DNA of 64,000 nucleotides from an uncultured Clostridia bacterium (GTDB lineage Bacteria > Bacillota > Clostridia > Christensenellales > Borkfalkiaceae): NCBI GenBank assembly GCA_944336975.1, contig CALVLH010000001.1:186001-250000 (forward strand). Direction: 5' to 3'. A program made the translations under genes and the position numbers. Below the pieces are notes generated by a model. It was not told the origin of the DNA, searched no databases, and saw only the letters and a list, made by a program, of their open reading frames with translations. This document shows positions 34,593 through 44,222 of the stretch, in pieces (positions within the stretch are counted from its first letter, which is position 1; every line of letters begins with the position of its first letter).

Positions 34593-35108
34593 TTATTGCG
34601 CGGGGGAAGCCCCGCCATCTGCCTGCGCCCGCAGGTATCTGAATTTGAGCGCGGCGCCCGCCGCCGTACAGCCAAGGCAGGCGGCGCAAAGGACGGGCAT
34701 GGGAAAGCAGAGAGGCGTGAGGGAAAATGCCAATACGATCGTAAAGCATGCGACAACGGTCTGCAATGCGGATGAGGTGATCTGCAATGCGAGATAGGAT
34801 TTTTTTGCGACGAGCCGTCCCTCGGCGTTCACTTTGCGGCGGCAGCAGAGGGCGGCGATGAGCGAATAGAGACCGATTGCCATGCCGATAAAAGAGATCA
34901 GCAGAAGGAAGATGGCGACGACCGCCAGGGCGAACGTGACTCCGAAGATCGCGATCGCGACCTCCGTTCCGCCGCCTTCGGGCGCGGAAGGCATGGCGGC
35001 GGGAAGAAACAGTTTGACGGAATACACGCTCAGATAGATCATGCCGACGGTCAGACATAACGCCCCCGCGAGGTCGAGTCCGAACAGTTTTTTGCTCAAA
35101 TGCTTCAT
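34593..35108 (-). CDS. Four-span membrane protein, unknown
   Basis: 171 residues with four hydrophobic segments: LAGALCLTVGMIYLSVYSV, the stretch around VTFALAVVAIFLLL, ALQITSSALQTVVACFTIVL and the Cys-rich PVLCAACLGCTAAGAAL. A short cytosolic loop CCRRKVNAEGRLVAKKS separates the two pairs. No conserved family recognised. An SD (GGAGC) precedes the ATG; a promoter with TTGACT-17-TAGGAT lies about 75 nt upstream. Confidence 0.7.
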   Translation of the reverse strand: MKHLSKKLFGLDLAGALCLTVGMIYLSVYSVKLFLPAAMPSAPEGGGTEVAIAIFGVTFALAVVAIFLLLISFIGMAIGLYSLIAALCCRRKVNAEGRLVAKKSYLALQITSSALQTVVACFTIVLAFSLTPLCFPMPVLCAACLGCTAAGAALKFRYLRAQADGGASPAQ

Positions 35109-35179
35109 AAGAACGCTCCGTTTTCCCTTCTTTCTCCCGCGCCTCGGAACGCGCGGCGAAAGAGTCGTTTTTCATCTTT

Positions 35180-35208
35180 ATCCTATCACTTCCGCGGCGG
35201 CAAGTCAA
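35180..35208 (-). promoter_or_regulatory. Promoter of the four-span membrane protein gene
   Basis: Minus strand TTGACT (35208-35203), 17-bp spacer, TAGGAT (35185-35180). Confidence 0.65.
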
Positions 35209-35253
35209 GGCTTTTTTTGAAAATCGGCGTCGGGCGGGCTTGTCCGCAAACGT

Positions 35254-35282
35254 TTGACTTTACCGCAGAAATGGGTTACAAT
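35254..35282 (+). promoter_or_regulatory. Sigma-A promoter of the PfkB-family kinase gene
   Basis: TTGACT (35254-35259), 17-bp spacer, TACAAT (35277-35282). Confidence 0.85.
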
Positions 35283-35319
35283 AGCGATGAATATCGCCTT
35301 CGGGCGGAGGAAATGAGTC

Positions 35320-36219
35320 ATGATCGGTACGGTAACGCTGAATCCGTCGCTCGATTACGCGGCGGAAACGGGACAATGGAAGGCGGGCGAAGTCAACCGC
35401 ACGTTTTCCGAGCGCATTACGCCCGGGGGAAAGGGGATCAATGTCTCCGTGATGCTCGGACGTCTGGGCGTGCCCAACGTCGCCTTCGGCTTTGTGGGCG
35501 GGTTCACGGGCAACGAGATCTCCCGCCTTCTTCGCAGGGAGGGCGTGAATACTTCTTTCGTCCGCGTCGGCGGGCTTTCGCGCATCAACGTCAAACTGCA
35601 CGCGGACCGCGAAACGCAATTCAACGGGAGCGGTCCGGAGATCGGGGAAAAAGAACTCGCCGCGCTCATCCGCAGGATCCGCACCCTGCCCGAGGGGAAC
35701 GTCCTCGTTCTGGCGGGCAGCGCGCCGCGTTCGCAGATCGGAGGAATCTACGGGCGCATCCTGCAAGCCGTCGCGGACAGGAAATATCTCGTCGTCGCGG
35801 ACGCGGAGGGAAAGTCTCTGCGTGAAGCGCTCGCGCATTCGCCCTTCCTCGTTAAGCCGAACCGCGCGGAGATCGAGTCGTATTTCCATATGCGCGCGCA
35901 GACGAGAGAGGAGCTGTTCACGCTCGCCGAAGCGCTCCGCGGAGAAGGCGCGGCGAACGTCGTCGTCTCTCTCGGCGGCGAAGGAGCGATCATGGCGGCG
36001 CAGACGGGGGAGCGGCTGTTTTGTCCCGCGCCTGCGGGACGCGCGGAGGATACCGTGGGCGCAGGGGATTCCCTCGTCGCGGGATTCCTCGCCGCCTATT
36101 GCGCGGGCGTCGATTGGCGCGGATGTCTTGCCGCGGGCGTGGCGGCGGGAAGCGCGAGTTCCTTCCGCGCGGGGCTGGCGACGCGCGAAGAGGTGGAGCG
36201 GCTGCTTTCGGAGGGATAA
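35320..36219 (+). CDS. fruK: PfkB-family sugar-phosphate kinase, probably 1-phosphofructokinase
   Basis: 299 residues. TVTLNPSLDYA at the N terminus, PGGKGINVSVMLGRLG and the catalytic AGDSLVAGFLAAY with upstream EDTVGA mark the FruK/LacC branch of the ribokinase fold. Fructose 1-phosphate is the likely substrate; tagatose 6-phosphate cannot be excluded. No PTS fructose permease or fruR is adjacent, unlike the usual fru operon. An SD (GGAGGAAAT) precedes the ATG at 35320. Confidence 0.85.
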   Translation: MIGTVTLNPSLDYAAETGQWKAGEVNRTFSERITPGGKGINVSVMLGRLGVPNVAFGFVGGFTGNEISRLLRREGVNTSFVRVGGLSRINVKLHADRETQFNGSGPEIGEKELAALIRRIRTLPEGNVLVLAGSAPRSQIGGIYGRILQAVADRKYLVVADAEGKSLREALAHSPFLVKPNRAEIESYFHMRAQTREELFTLAEALRGEGAANVVVSLGGEGAIMAAQTGERLFCPAPAGRAEDTVGAGDSLVAGFLAAYCAGVDWRGCLAAGVAAGSASSFRAGLATREEVERLLSEG

Positions 36220-36239
36220 AGGGAAATAGCCGTATACCG

Positions 36240-36268
36240 TTGACAGCGGAGACGGAAAGGGTTATAAT
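36240..36268 (+). promoter_or_regulatory. Sigma-A promoter
   Basis: TTGACA (36240-36245), 17-bp spacer, TATAAT (36263-36268), upstream of the zinc-ribbon membrane protein. Confidence 0.9.
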
Positions 36269-36330
36269 TTCGTTGGCAGGCAAAAGCAAAACGTTGCGCC
36301 GCGGTCGATCTCGGCGCAAAGGGAGAGAAT

Positions 36331-37257
36331 ATGAACGATTTTGTATCAAAAAGCGCGCAGGCGGTCGGATTGACCTGCAACGGAGACGAGTTTTACGGCA
36401 CGTTGAACGGCTATCAGGTCAGCGGACGCTGTTACCGCATGAGCACGCAGTTCGGCGTCAGCGTGTATCTCACGCTCGATCTGCAAATGAGCATTCAGTT
36501 TATTGCGATGAATCTCCTGGAAGGATTCCCCGGGATTCGCGTTTTATCGGAAAACGGAAACGGGATCGCCTTTCGCGCGGCCGCGAGTCCGGAGGCGTCG
36601 GCGCGGATCGTGCTGTTTTTGCAACAGTTCACTGGCATGATCTCCTCGTTTACCAAAGGAGAAGCGTGCCCGCTGTGCGGAGAACCCATGGACGAGGGGG
36701 TATGCGAGGTCTCGTCGGGCGTACGCAGGTTCAAAGCGCACGAAGCGTGTTTTGAAAGAGTCGGTCAGGAGCAGACGGCAAAAAAGACGGAAGAAGCGCC
36801 GAGCGTTTCCTCCTATGTCCGCGGGATCGCGGGCGCACTTCTGGGCGGACTTACGGGGATCGCGGCTTGCGCGTTGATCAATATGATCGGATTCGCATCG
36901 TGGATCGCGATGATCTTCATGCCATTCTTCGTCATGTTCCTGTGGGAAAAATTGGGCGGCAAAAATCACGTCGCAAAGATCGTGACGATGTGGATCGTCT
37001 CCGTCGTGTGTTTCTTTGCAGCGTTGGTCGTCGGATATACGGTCATCGTCGCCATGGCGTTGGCGCAGGAGGGCATCACGGACAGCGCGTTCGAATATTT
37101 TGTCTTCATGATCCGCACGCAGGAACAATTCAGAAACGCGCTTTTGCTGGATGTCAGCCTTTCCGTCGCCGCGACGCTGGGGAGCGCCGCGTTCATGACG
37201 GTGCGCGCGGTCACGAAGGAGCGCAGAACTTCGTCGGTACTCAAAAAAATATCCTGA
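36331..37257 (+). CDS. Membrane protein with central zinc-ribbon-like motif, unknown
   Basis: 308 residues. Residues ~1-110 form a soluble region. A treble-clef-like metal site follows: CPLCGEPMDEG ... RFKAHEACF (two Cys, then His and Cys) at ~112-140. A charged linker (KKTEEAPS) leads to four hydrophobic segments in residues 165-295, including GIAGALLGGLTGIAACALIN and WIVSVVCFFAALVVGYTVIV. A similar zinc-plus-membrane layout occurs in many uncharacterised Firmicute proteins. It stands alone with its own promoter. Confidence 0.75.
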   Translation: MNDFVSKSAQAVGLTCNGDEFYGTLNGYQVSGRCYRMSTQFGVSVYLTLDLQMSIQFIAMNLLEGFPGIRVLSENGNGIAFRAAASPEASARIVLFLQQFTGMISSFTKGEACPLCGEPMDEGVCEVSSGVRRFKAHEACFERVGQEQTAKKTEEAPSVSSYVRGIAGALLGGLTGIAACALINMIGFASWIAMIFMPFFVMFLWEKLGGKNHVAKIVTMWIVSVVCFFAALVVGYTVIVAMALAQEGITDSAFEYFVFMIRTQEQFRNALLLDVSLSVAATLGSAAFMTVRAVTKERRTSSVLKKIS

Positions 37258-37342
37258 TCGAAGGGGCGGGAGAGATTTTCCGTCCTTTTCCGCGCTTTGC
37301 GCGAGAGAGGGGAAATTTCTCTTCAAATTGCGCTTTCCGCAG

Positions 37343-37371
37343 TTGACCGCCCGAGGATTTTGTTATATAAT
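37343..37371 (+). promoter_or_regulatory. Sigma-A promoter of the malic enzyme gene
   Basis: TTGACC (37343-37348), 17-bp spacer, TATAAT (37366-37371). Confidence 0.85.
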
Positions 37372-37410
37372 ATGACGCGATAAAAAACGGCTTGGAAGGA
37401 GAACGGAAAG

Positions 37411-38583
37411 ATGAATTACAGAGAGGAATCGTTGAAACTGCACGGTCAGTGGAAGGGAAAGATCGAGGTCGTCTCCCGCGTGGAAGTGGATTCGCGCGAG
37501 AAGCTGTCCCTTGCCTATACGCCGGGCGTCGCGGAACCCTGCATGGCGATCCATGCGGACATCGAAAAGAGCTTCGAACTCACCCGCCGCTGGAATACGG
37601 TGCCCGTCATCACGGACGGCACGGCGGTGCTGGGGCTGGGCGACATCGGGCCCGAAGCGGGGATGCCCGTCATGGAGGGGAAATGTGCCCTCTTCAAGGC
37701 GTTCGGCGACGTGGACGCGATCCCGCTTTGCATCCGTTCCAAGGACGCGGACGAGATCGTCCGCACCATCGAACTGCTAGCGGGTTCGTTCGGCGGGATC
37801 AACCTGGAAGATATTTCCGCGCCCCGCTGTTTCGAGATCGAGAGAAGGCTGAAAGAAGATCTGGACATCCCCGTCTTTCACGACGATCAGCACGGCACGG
37901 CGGTCGTCACCGCGGCGGCGCTCATCAACGCGCTCAAACTCGTCGGCAAGAAAATGGAAGACCTCGCCGTCGTCATCAACGGCGCGGGGGCGGCGGGGAT
38001 CGCGATCGCAAAATTCCTGCTTTCCTTCGGCGTGAAGGAGATCACCCTCTGCGACAGCAAGGGGATCATCTGCGAGGGGGACGAAACGCTCAACGCCGCC
38101 AAGGCGGAAGTCGCGAAGGTCACCAACCGCCGTCACCTCAAAGGCAAGCTCGCGGACGCGATGAAGGGCGCGGACGTGTTCGTCGGCGTTTCCGTCGCCA
38201 ACTGCGTGACCAAGGACATGGTACGCTCGATGGCGGATAAGGCGATCGTGTTCACCTGCGCCAATCCCGTTCCCGAGATCGCCCGCGAGGACGCGATCGC
38301 GGCGGGCGCGGCGGTCGTCGGCACCGGTTCCTCCGAAAAACCCAATCAGATCAACAACGTGCTCGTCTTCCCGGGGCTCTTCCGCGGGGCGTTGGACGTG
38401 CGTGCGAAAGACATCAACGCGGAGATGATGAAGGCGGCTTCCGCGGCGATCGCTTCCTGCGTATCGGACGAGGAGCTTACGCCCGATTATATTCTCCCGT
38501 ATGCCTATAACAAAGACGCTCACCGCGCGGTCGCGGCGGCGGTCGCGGAAGCGGCGAGAAAGACGGGCGTCGCGAGAAAGTGA
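37411..38583 (+). CDS. NAD(P)-dependent malic enzyme (oxaloacetate-decarboxylating)
   Basis: 390 residues, the short bacterial form without a phosphotransacetylase domain. It converts malate to pyruvate and CO2. Seen: LAYTPGVAEPC, TDGTAVLGLGDIGPEAGMPV, the metal-binding VFHDDQHGTAVV, and the nucleotide-binding NGAGAAGIAIAK, then ANPVPEI and GTGSSEKPNQINNVLVFPG. The cofactor preference cannot be told safely. It feeds the pyruvate pool used by PFOR. SD AAGGAGAAC. The HNH gene begins 1 nt after the stop. Confidence 0.95.
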   Translation: MNYREESLKLHGQWKGKIEVVSRVEVDSREKLSLAYTPGVAEPCMAIHADIEKSFELTRRWNTVPVITDGTAVLGLGDIGPEAGMPVMEGKCALFKAFGDVDAIPLCIRSKDADEIVRTIELLAGSFGGINLEDISAPRCFEIERRLKEDLDIPVFHDDQHGTAVVTAAALINALKLVGKKMEDLAVVINGAGAAGIAIAKFLLSFGVKEITLCDSKGIICEGDETLNAAKAEVAKVTNRRHLKGKLADAMKGADVFVGVSVANCVTKDMVRSMADKAIVFTCANPVPEIAREDAIAAGAAVVGTGSSEKPNQINNVLVFPGLFRGALDVRAKDINAEMMKAASAAIASCVSDEELTPDYILPYAYNKDAHRAVAAAVAEAARKTGVARK

Positions 38584-38584
38584 C

Positions 38585-39019
38585 GTGAAACTCGAGTTCG
38601 AACTCGTGCCCGACGGGTGCTGGTATTCCAACCTGCGTTCCATCCTTTCGGCGGCGCAGTGGGATCTCGTGCGGAAGGACGCATATTCCCGCGCGGGCGG
38701 GAAGTGCATGATCTGCGGCGCGCCGTGCAGACGGTTGGAAGCGCACGAACGGTGGAGTTACGACGAGGCGCGCGGCATACAGAAACTGGAAGACGTCGTT
38801 GCAATCTGTCCCGCCTGCCATGCGGTCATCCACATCGGCAGGACGCAACTCAAAGGGGACGAACGGGCGGCGTGCGAGCATTATATGCGTGTAAACGGCG
38901 TCTCCTATGCGGAATATCGCAGGGCGCTCGGCCGCGCGAACGAAGAGCACGCGCGGCGCAACCGCGTGAGCGAATGGGCGCTCGATCTGTCTTGGTTAAA
39001 AAGGTTTATTGAAAACTGA
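38585..39019 (+). CDS. Small HNH-type zinc-binding protein
   Basis: 144 residues from a GTG at 38585, one base after the malic enzyme stop, without an SD, so coupled translation is likely. An HNH/McrA-like core: CMICGAPC, then [20 protein letters not shown], and [11 protein letters not shown]. The first Cys pair and the CxxCH form a zinc site; the His in LEAHERW is the candidate catalytic base. The family is found in phages and bacteria with mostly unknown targets. Its location in a housekeeping unit next to malic enzyme is odd. Confidence 0.8.
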   Translation: MKLEFELVPDGCWYSNLRSILSAAQWDLVRKDAYSRAGGKCMICGAPCRRLEAHERWSYDEARGIQKLEDVVAICPACHAVIHIGRTQLKGDERAACEHYMRVNGVSYAEYRRALGRANEEHARRNRVSEWALDLSWLKRFIEN

Positions 39020-39078
39020 AACGAAGAAAAAACGCGCGGAAGTTTTTGCTGGAAAATCAAAATGGCTCGGGCAAACGT

Positions 39079-39107
39079 TTGACTTCGATCGGAAAAAATA
39101 CTACAAT
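39079..39107 (+). promoter_or_regulatory. Sigma-A promoter of prs
   Basis: TTGACT (39079-39084), 17-bp spacer, TACAAT (39102-39107). Confidence 0.85.
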
Positions 39108-39141
39108 AGAAAGACAAAAGAAAACGGTAAAGGAAGTAAAC

Positions 39142-40089
39142 ATGATTACACACGGAAACGAGATCAAGCTGTTTGCGGGAAATTCCAACCGTCCTCTGGC
39201 GGAAGCGATCGCGCGGAAACTCAACACCGCGCTCGGCGACGTGGAAGTAAGCAAGTTCTCCGACGGGGAAACGAGCGTCCACATTGCGGAAACGGTGCGC
39301 GGAAGGGATCTGTTCATCATTCAGTCGACCTCCAGCCCTGTCAACGACAATCTGATGGAGCTTCTCATCATGATCGACGCGGCAAAGCGCGCGTCTGCAG
39401 GGCGAATCACGGCGGTCATCCCCTATTTCGGATACGCGCGTCAGGACAGAAAGGCGCGTTCGCGCGATCCCATCACGGCGAAGCTCGTCGCCGATCTCAT
39501 CACCTCCGCGGGCGCGGACAGGGTGCTTACCATGGACCTGCACGCAGCGCAGATCCAGGGCTTTTTCAACATTCCCGTGGATAACCTGCTCGGCGGGCCC
39601 ACGCTCTACAATTATTTTGCCGACAAAGTGGACGAAAACATGATCGTCGTTTCTCCCGACGTCGGATCGGTCAACCGCGCGAGAAAGGTCGCTGAGCGGC
39701 TCAACTGCCAGATGGCGATCATCGACAAGCGCCGTCCCAAGGCGAACGTTATGGAAGTCATGAACATCATCGGCAACGTGGAAGGCAAGCGCTGTCTGAT
39801 GGTGGACGACATGATCGACACGGCGGGCACGATCGTACAGGGCGCGCAGGCGCTCGCCGATAAGGGCGCGGCGGAGATCTATGCCTGCTGTACGCACGCA
39901 GTGCTTTCCGGTCCCGCGCTGGAACGGCTGGAAAGCTCTCCCATCAAGGAACTCGTCATGTTGGATACGATCCACCTTCCGCCCGAAAAGATGCTGCCGA
40001 AGATGAAGATTCTGACGGTGGCAGATAAATTCGCCGCGGCGATCGAGAACGTGTATCTCGACAAGCCGATGTCCAAAATTTACGACTGA
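39142..40089 (+). CDS. prs: Ribose-phosphate pyrophosphokinase (PRPP synthetase)
   Basis: 315 residues, usual length. It makes PRPP for purine, pyrimidine, histidine and NAD synthesis. Seen: [61 protein letters not shown] and the PRPP loop [11 protein letters not shown]. The ATG at 39142 follows AAGGAAGTAAAC; upstream in-frame starts would overlap the promoter. Confidence 0.97.
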   Translation: MITHGNEIKLFAGNSNRPLAEAIARKLNTALGDVEVSKFSDGETSVHIAETVRGRDLFIIQSTSSPVNDNLMELLIMIDAAKRASAGRITAVIPYFGYARQDRKARSRDPITAKLVADLITSAGADRVLTMDLHAAQIQGFFNIPVDNLLGGPTLYNYFADKVDENMIVVSPDVGSVNRARKVAERLNCQMAIIDKRRPKANVMEVMNIIGNVEGKRCLMVDDMIDTAGTIVQGAQALADKGAAEIYACCTHAVLSGPALERLESSPIKELVMLDTIHLPPEKMLPKMKILTVADKFAAAIENVYLDKPMSKIYD

Positions 40090-40090
40090 A

Positions 40091-40125
40091 AAAAGCCGCC
40101 GCGTTTTTGGCGGCGGCTTTTTTTT
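40091..40125 (+). terminator. Rho-independent terminator after prs
   Basis: A 12-bp stem (40091-40102 with 40110-40121), T-tract to 40125. It ends just before the SD of pth. Confidence 0.85.
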
Positions 40126-40138
40126 GAAGGAGACGCGT

Positions 40139-40702
40139 ATGTTTCTCATCGTCGGGTTAGGGAACCCGGAAGAAAAATACAACAAGACCTTTCACAACAT
40201 GGGCTTTCTCGCGGCGGGGGACGTCGCGGAGAAGCTGGGTGCGCGCTTCCGCAAAAAGGAATGCGAAGCGGTGACCGCCGAGGCATTCGTCGACGGCGAA
40301 AAGGTGATCGTCGCCCGCCCCGTGACGTATATGAACGCGTCGGGAAGGGCGGTAAAACAGCTCATGGCGAAATATAAGATCCCGCCCGAAAAGCTCGTCG
40401 TCATCTACGACGATTACGATCTTCCCAAAGGTCATGTCCGCATCCGCCCTTCGGGCAGCGCGGGCACGCACAACGGGATGCGTTCGGTCATCGCGGAGAC
40501 GGGGATCAGCGAATTTACGCGCATCCGCATCGGCATCCGCGACCCCGAGGTGAACATCCCCATCATCGCGTACGTCCTCGCCAAGGTAAAGGAAGAGGAT
40601 TACGAACTGTTCGCTTCCGCCTGCGACCGCGCGGCGGATGCCGCCGTCGCCCTCGCCAAGGGGGAAAAGACGGAAAACGTCATGTGCAAGTATAACGGAT
40701 GA
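40139..40702 (+). CDS. pth: Peptidyl-tRNA hydrolase
   Basis: 187 residues, usual size. LIVGLGNPEEKYNKTFHN with the catalytic His, ARPVTYMNASG, YDDYDLPKGHVRIR and GSAGTHNGM are all family motifs. It rescues tRNAs from dropped-off peptidyl-tRNA. The ATG at 40139 follows GAAGGAGACGCGT. It overlaps mfd by 4 nt; pth-mfd is a conserved Firmicute pair. Confidence 0.97.
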   Translation: MFLIVGLGNPEEKYNKTFHNMGFLAAGDVAEKLGARFRKKECEAVTAEAFVDGEKVIVARPVTYMNASGRAVKQLMAKYKIPPEKLVVIYDDYDLPKGHVRIRPSGSAGTHNGMRSVIAETGISEFTRIRIGIRDPEVNIPIIAYVLAKVKEEDYELFASACDRAADAAVALAKGEKTENVMCKYNG

Positions 40703-43700
40703 AAGACTTTTTTTCTTTCGACAATTTAGGCGGGGACTATCCGCTCCTCAGCGACGACATCCGCCGCGGCACGCCCGCGGCGGTTTTCGGCGTGTCCGAT
40801 CCGCAGAAATATCTCATCGCCGCGATGATCCCGCGCCGATTTGTCTACGTCGCGGCGGACGCGCTCGCGGCAAAGCGCGCCTTCGACGCCGTCTCCGCGC
40901 TCTCGGGCAAGAAGTGCGCCCTGCTGAGCGCCAAGGACGAAGTGCTCACCTACCGCAAGGCGCTCTCGCGCGATTCGCTCTTCCGCCGCCTGACCGCGCT
41001 GTGGGAGTGGCAGTCGGGCGCGGACGCGCTCGTGTGCGACGTGGAAGCGGCGATCCAGCTCTTGCCGCGGAAAGTCCCCGTCTTTACTCTGAAAACGGGG
41101 GAGGAAACGGAGCTTTCCCGCCTGGTGAACGATCTCGTCCGCGCGGGATATACGCGCGAATATTCGGTGGACGCGAAGGGCGCGTTCGCCGTCCGCGGCG
41201 ACATCCTCGACATCTGGCCGATCAACTGCGAGCACCCCGTGCGCGTGGATTTCTTCGGCGACGAGGTGGAGAGCGTCAAGCCGTATGACGAGATCACGTC
41301 CGAGCGGTTCCCGCTTCTCGATTCGATCGACATCGTCTCTGCGACGGACGTCGTCGTCGGGGAAGGGGACGAAGAGGAGGTGCGCCGCGCGCTCGCGGAG
41401 GAGCTCAGAAAGGCGCCCTCCGCCGCCGCGTATGCCCGCATGAAGGCGATCGCGGACGATATTTTGTCGGGAGAGAGCATTTCCACCGATTACGTCCTGC
41501 CTCTGCTCGGCTGTTCGTGCGATCTTTTTTCCCTTCTGGACGACGAGACGCTCCTGGTCTTTGACGAATGCAAACTCGTCCACGACAAGCTGGACGGACT
41601 GTATAAAGAGCACGGGGAACGCTATCTCGTCCTGCGCGAAGGCGGGGAAGCGATGCGGTTTTCTCTGCGCCAATACGTGGAGCGCGAGGATTTTTTCTCC
41701 AACGTACTCTCTTTCCGCGCGCTCGCGTTGCAGACGTTCGCGGGGAATACCTATTTTTTCAACCCGCTCAAGATCTTCAATCTGACGGCGACGCCCGTAG
41801 CGCGTTATCTCAATTCGCTGCCCGATCTCGTCTCCGACCTGAAAGCGTGGATGAAGACGGGGTACCGCGTCGTCCTATGGTGCGGTACGCAGCCGCGCGC
41901 GGAGAAGATGCGCGAGGAACTGAGCGCGAACTATTTTCCCGTCGCGCCGCTGCCCGCGTCCCTTTCCGCGATGAAGGGGATCGCCGTGCTGGACGAAACG
42001 CTGGCGCACGGGCTCATCCTGCACGAATGCAAGCTGGTGCTCGTGGGGACGGGGGATCTGTATACCAAAGCGGCGGAGCAAAAACGCATCCGCAAGCGCC
42101 GCGGCGACCTGTTCGTCGCGCCCGAGATCGGGGATTATGCCGTGCACGAATCGTACGGCGTGGGCAGGATCACGGGGACGAAAAAGATCGAGACGACGGA
42201 CGGGACGAAGGAATACGTCGCCCTCGAATATAAGGACGGGGACACGCTGTACGTTCCCGTCGAGCAGATGGACATCCTCTCCAAATATATGGGCGGGGAC
42301 AATCCCACGCTCTCCAAGATCGGCGGCGGGGAATTCGAGCGGGTGAAGGCGCGCGTGCGCGCCTCCCTCAAAAAGATGGCGTTCGACCTCAAACAGCTCT
42401 ATGCCGAGCGTCAGGAGCGCCGCGGATATGTCTTCCCCGAATACCGCGAGATGATGGAGGAGTTCGAAGCGGCGTTCCCGTACGAGGAAACGCCCGATCA
42501 GATCTCTTCTCTCGACGAGATCAAGGCGGATATGTGTTCAGACAAGGTGATGGACCGTCTGCTCTGCGGCGACGTCGGCTTCGGCAAGACGGAAGTCGCG
42601 CTCCGCGCGGCGTATCTGTGCATCCTCGCAGGCAAACAGGCGGCGATCATGTGCCCGAGCACCGTTCTGAGCGAACAGCATTACCGCACCGCCGTCGAGC
42701 GGATGAAGGATTTCGGTGTGCGCGTCGCCGTCCTCAACCGTTTCCGCACGGGCAAGGAGCAGGACAAAGCGCTGGCGGGCGTCGCCGACGGGACGGTCGA
42801 CCTTGTCATCGGCACGCACCGTCTGCTTTCCGCCGACGTACAATTCCGCGACCTGGGACTGCTCATTCTCGACGAGGAACAGCGCTTCGGCGTGGAGCAT
42901 AAGGAAAAGATCAAAAACCTCAAACGCAACGTGGACTGCCTGACCATGACCGCGACGCCCATCCCGAGGACGTTGCACATGTCTTTGTCGGGCATCCGCG
43001 ACATCTCCACCATACAGACGCCGCCGCACGCGCGCCTTCCCGTGCAGACGTACGTCGCCGAGGAGACGGAAACGCTCATCCGCGACGCCTGCGTGCGCGA
43101 GATCGCCCGCGGGGGACAGGTCTTCGTGCTGTATAACCGCGTGGAGAGCATTCATACCTTTGCCAAAAAGGTGGCGGACATCGTGCCCGAAGCGCGGGTC
43201 TGCGCCGCGCACGGCAGGATGGATAAAAACGTTCTCGAAGCCAACGTATTCGGCTTCTATCGCGGGGAATACGACATCCTCGTGACGACGACCATCATCG
43301 AAAACGGGATCGACCTGCCCAACGCGAATACGATCGTCGTGATCGACGCCGACCGCCTGGGCATTTCTCAGCTCTATCAGCTTCGCGGCAGGGTAGGGCG
43401 GAGTTCGCGGCTGGCGCACGCATATTTTACCTATAAACCCGAACGGGTGATGACGCAGAACGCCGCCGAGCGGCTGAAAGCGATCATGCAATTCACCGAG
43501 CTGGGATCGGGATACAAGATCGCGATGCGCGATCTGGAGATCCGCGGCGCGGGGAACGTGCTCGGCGCGGAACAGCACGGGCACATGGACAAAGTGGGAT
43601 ACGAGCTCTATGCGAAGATGCTCAAAGAGGAGCTCACGGGCGTGAGGCAGGAGAGCTGCGATCTGGACATCAAGGCAACGGCGTTCATCCCCGAAAGCTA

Positions 43701-44097
43701 TGTGGAATCCAACGCGGGGCGGCTGGACTGTTACAAGCAGATCGCGGAGATCCGCTCCGCCGCCGATTACAAGCGGGTATGCACCTCCATGGAGGAGACG
43801 TACGGCAGGATGCCGCCCGAGACGCTCAATCTGCTCGTGATCGCCGTTCTGAAAAGCTATGCCGCTCAGTTCGGCGTGCGCAAGATCTCCGTCAATCCCA
43901 AGGGCGGGGCGCTGGAATTTGCCGATCTCAAAGCGCTCGGCGACGAGCGGCTGGGCGCGGCGATGGAAAAATACGCCCGTTCGGTCAGCCTGGACATGAC
44001 GAGCGCGCCCGTGCTCCGCTTTGCCGCGGGGGCGGACGGCGGCAAGACGATGCTCGCAATGACGAAATTTTTAAAATTCGCGTCAACTTTTGCATGA
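40699..44097 (+). CDS. mfd: Transcription-repair coupling factor Mfd
   Basis: 1132 residues, full length. Mfd removes stalled RNA polymerase and recruits UvrA. N-terminal UvrB-like part, then the RNAP-interaction domain beginning near HESYGVGRITG (~residue 480), and the translocase: CGDVGFGKTEVALRAAYL at ~620, LDEEQRFGVEHKEKIK, TATPIPRTLHMSLSG, YQLRGRVGRSSR. A TRCF C-terminal domain ends the protein. The start ATG overlaps the pth stop as ATGA. Confidence 0.97.
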   Translation: MKDFFSFDNLGGDYPLLSDDIRRGTPAAVFGVSDPQKYLIAAMIPRRFVYVAADALAAKRAFDAVSALSGKKCALLSAKDEVLTYRKALSRDSLFRRLTALWEWQSGADALVCDVEAAIQLLPRKVPVFTLKTGEETELSRLVNDLVRAGYTREYSVDAKGAFAVRGDILDIWPINCEHPVRVDFFGDEVESVKPYDEITSERFPLLDSIDIVSATDVVVGEGDEEEVRRALAEELRKAPSAAAYARMKAIADDILSGESISTDYVLPLLGCSCDLFSLLDDETLLVFDECKLVHDKLDGLYKEHGERYLVLREGGEAMRFSLRQYVEREDFFSNVLSFRALALQTFAGNTYFFNPLKIFNLTATPVARYLNSLPDLVSDLKAWMKTGYRVVLWCGTQPRAEKMREELSANYFPVAPLPASLSAMKGIAVLDETLAHGLILHECKLVLVGTGDLYTKAAEQKRIRKRRGDLFVAPEIGDYAVHESYGVGRITGTKKIETTDGTKEYVALEYKDGDTLYVPVEQMDILSKYMGGDNPTLSKIGGGEFERVKARVRASLKKMAFDLKQLYAERQERRGYVFPEYREMMEEFEAAFPYEETPDQISSLDEIKADMCSDKVMDRLLCGDVGFGKTEVALRAAYLCILAGKQAAIMCPSTVLSEQHYRTAVERMKDFGVRVAVLNRFRTGKEQDKALAGVADGTVDLVIGTHRLLSADVQFRDLGLLILDEEQRFGVEHKEKIKNLKRNVDCLTMTATPIPRTLHMSLSGIRDISTIQTPPHARLPVQTYVAEETETLIRDACVREIARGGQVFVLYNRVESIHTFAKKVADIVPEARVCAAHGRMDKNVLEANVFGFYRGEYDILVTTTIIENGIDLPNANTIVVIDADRLGISQLYQLRGRVGRSSRLAHAYFTYKPERVMTQNAAERLKAIMQFTELGSGYKIAMRDLEIRGAGNVLGAEQHGHMDKVGYELYAKMLKEELTGVRQESCDLDIKATAFIPESYVESNAGRLDCYKQIAEIRSAADYKRVCTSMEETYGRMPPETLNLLVIAVLKSYAAQFGVRKISVNPKGGALEFADLKALGDERLGAAMEKYARSVSLDMTSAPVLRFAAGADGGKTMLAMTKFLKFASTFA

Positions 44098-44113
44098 ATT
44101 TCACCAAAAAGAA

Positions 44114-44142
44114 TTGCACTTATCGGAAAAATCGGTTATAAT
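44114..44142 (+). promoter_or_regulatory. Sigma-A promoter of the SurA/PrsA-like lipoprotein gene
   Basis: TTGCAC (44114-44119), 17-bp spacer, TATAAT (44137-44142). Confidence 0.8.
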
Positions 44143-44222
44143 AGATAAAGTGTTGAAGTGTACGGACGGCGAGTCCGATACGATACGGAATCATTACAGA
44201 ACACAGTTCGGAGAAGCAGTTT

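Noticed and set aside
34593-35108. Assigning the four-span membrane protein to a named family
   Set aside because: Hydrophobic pattern only; no motif specific enough to name it.
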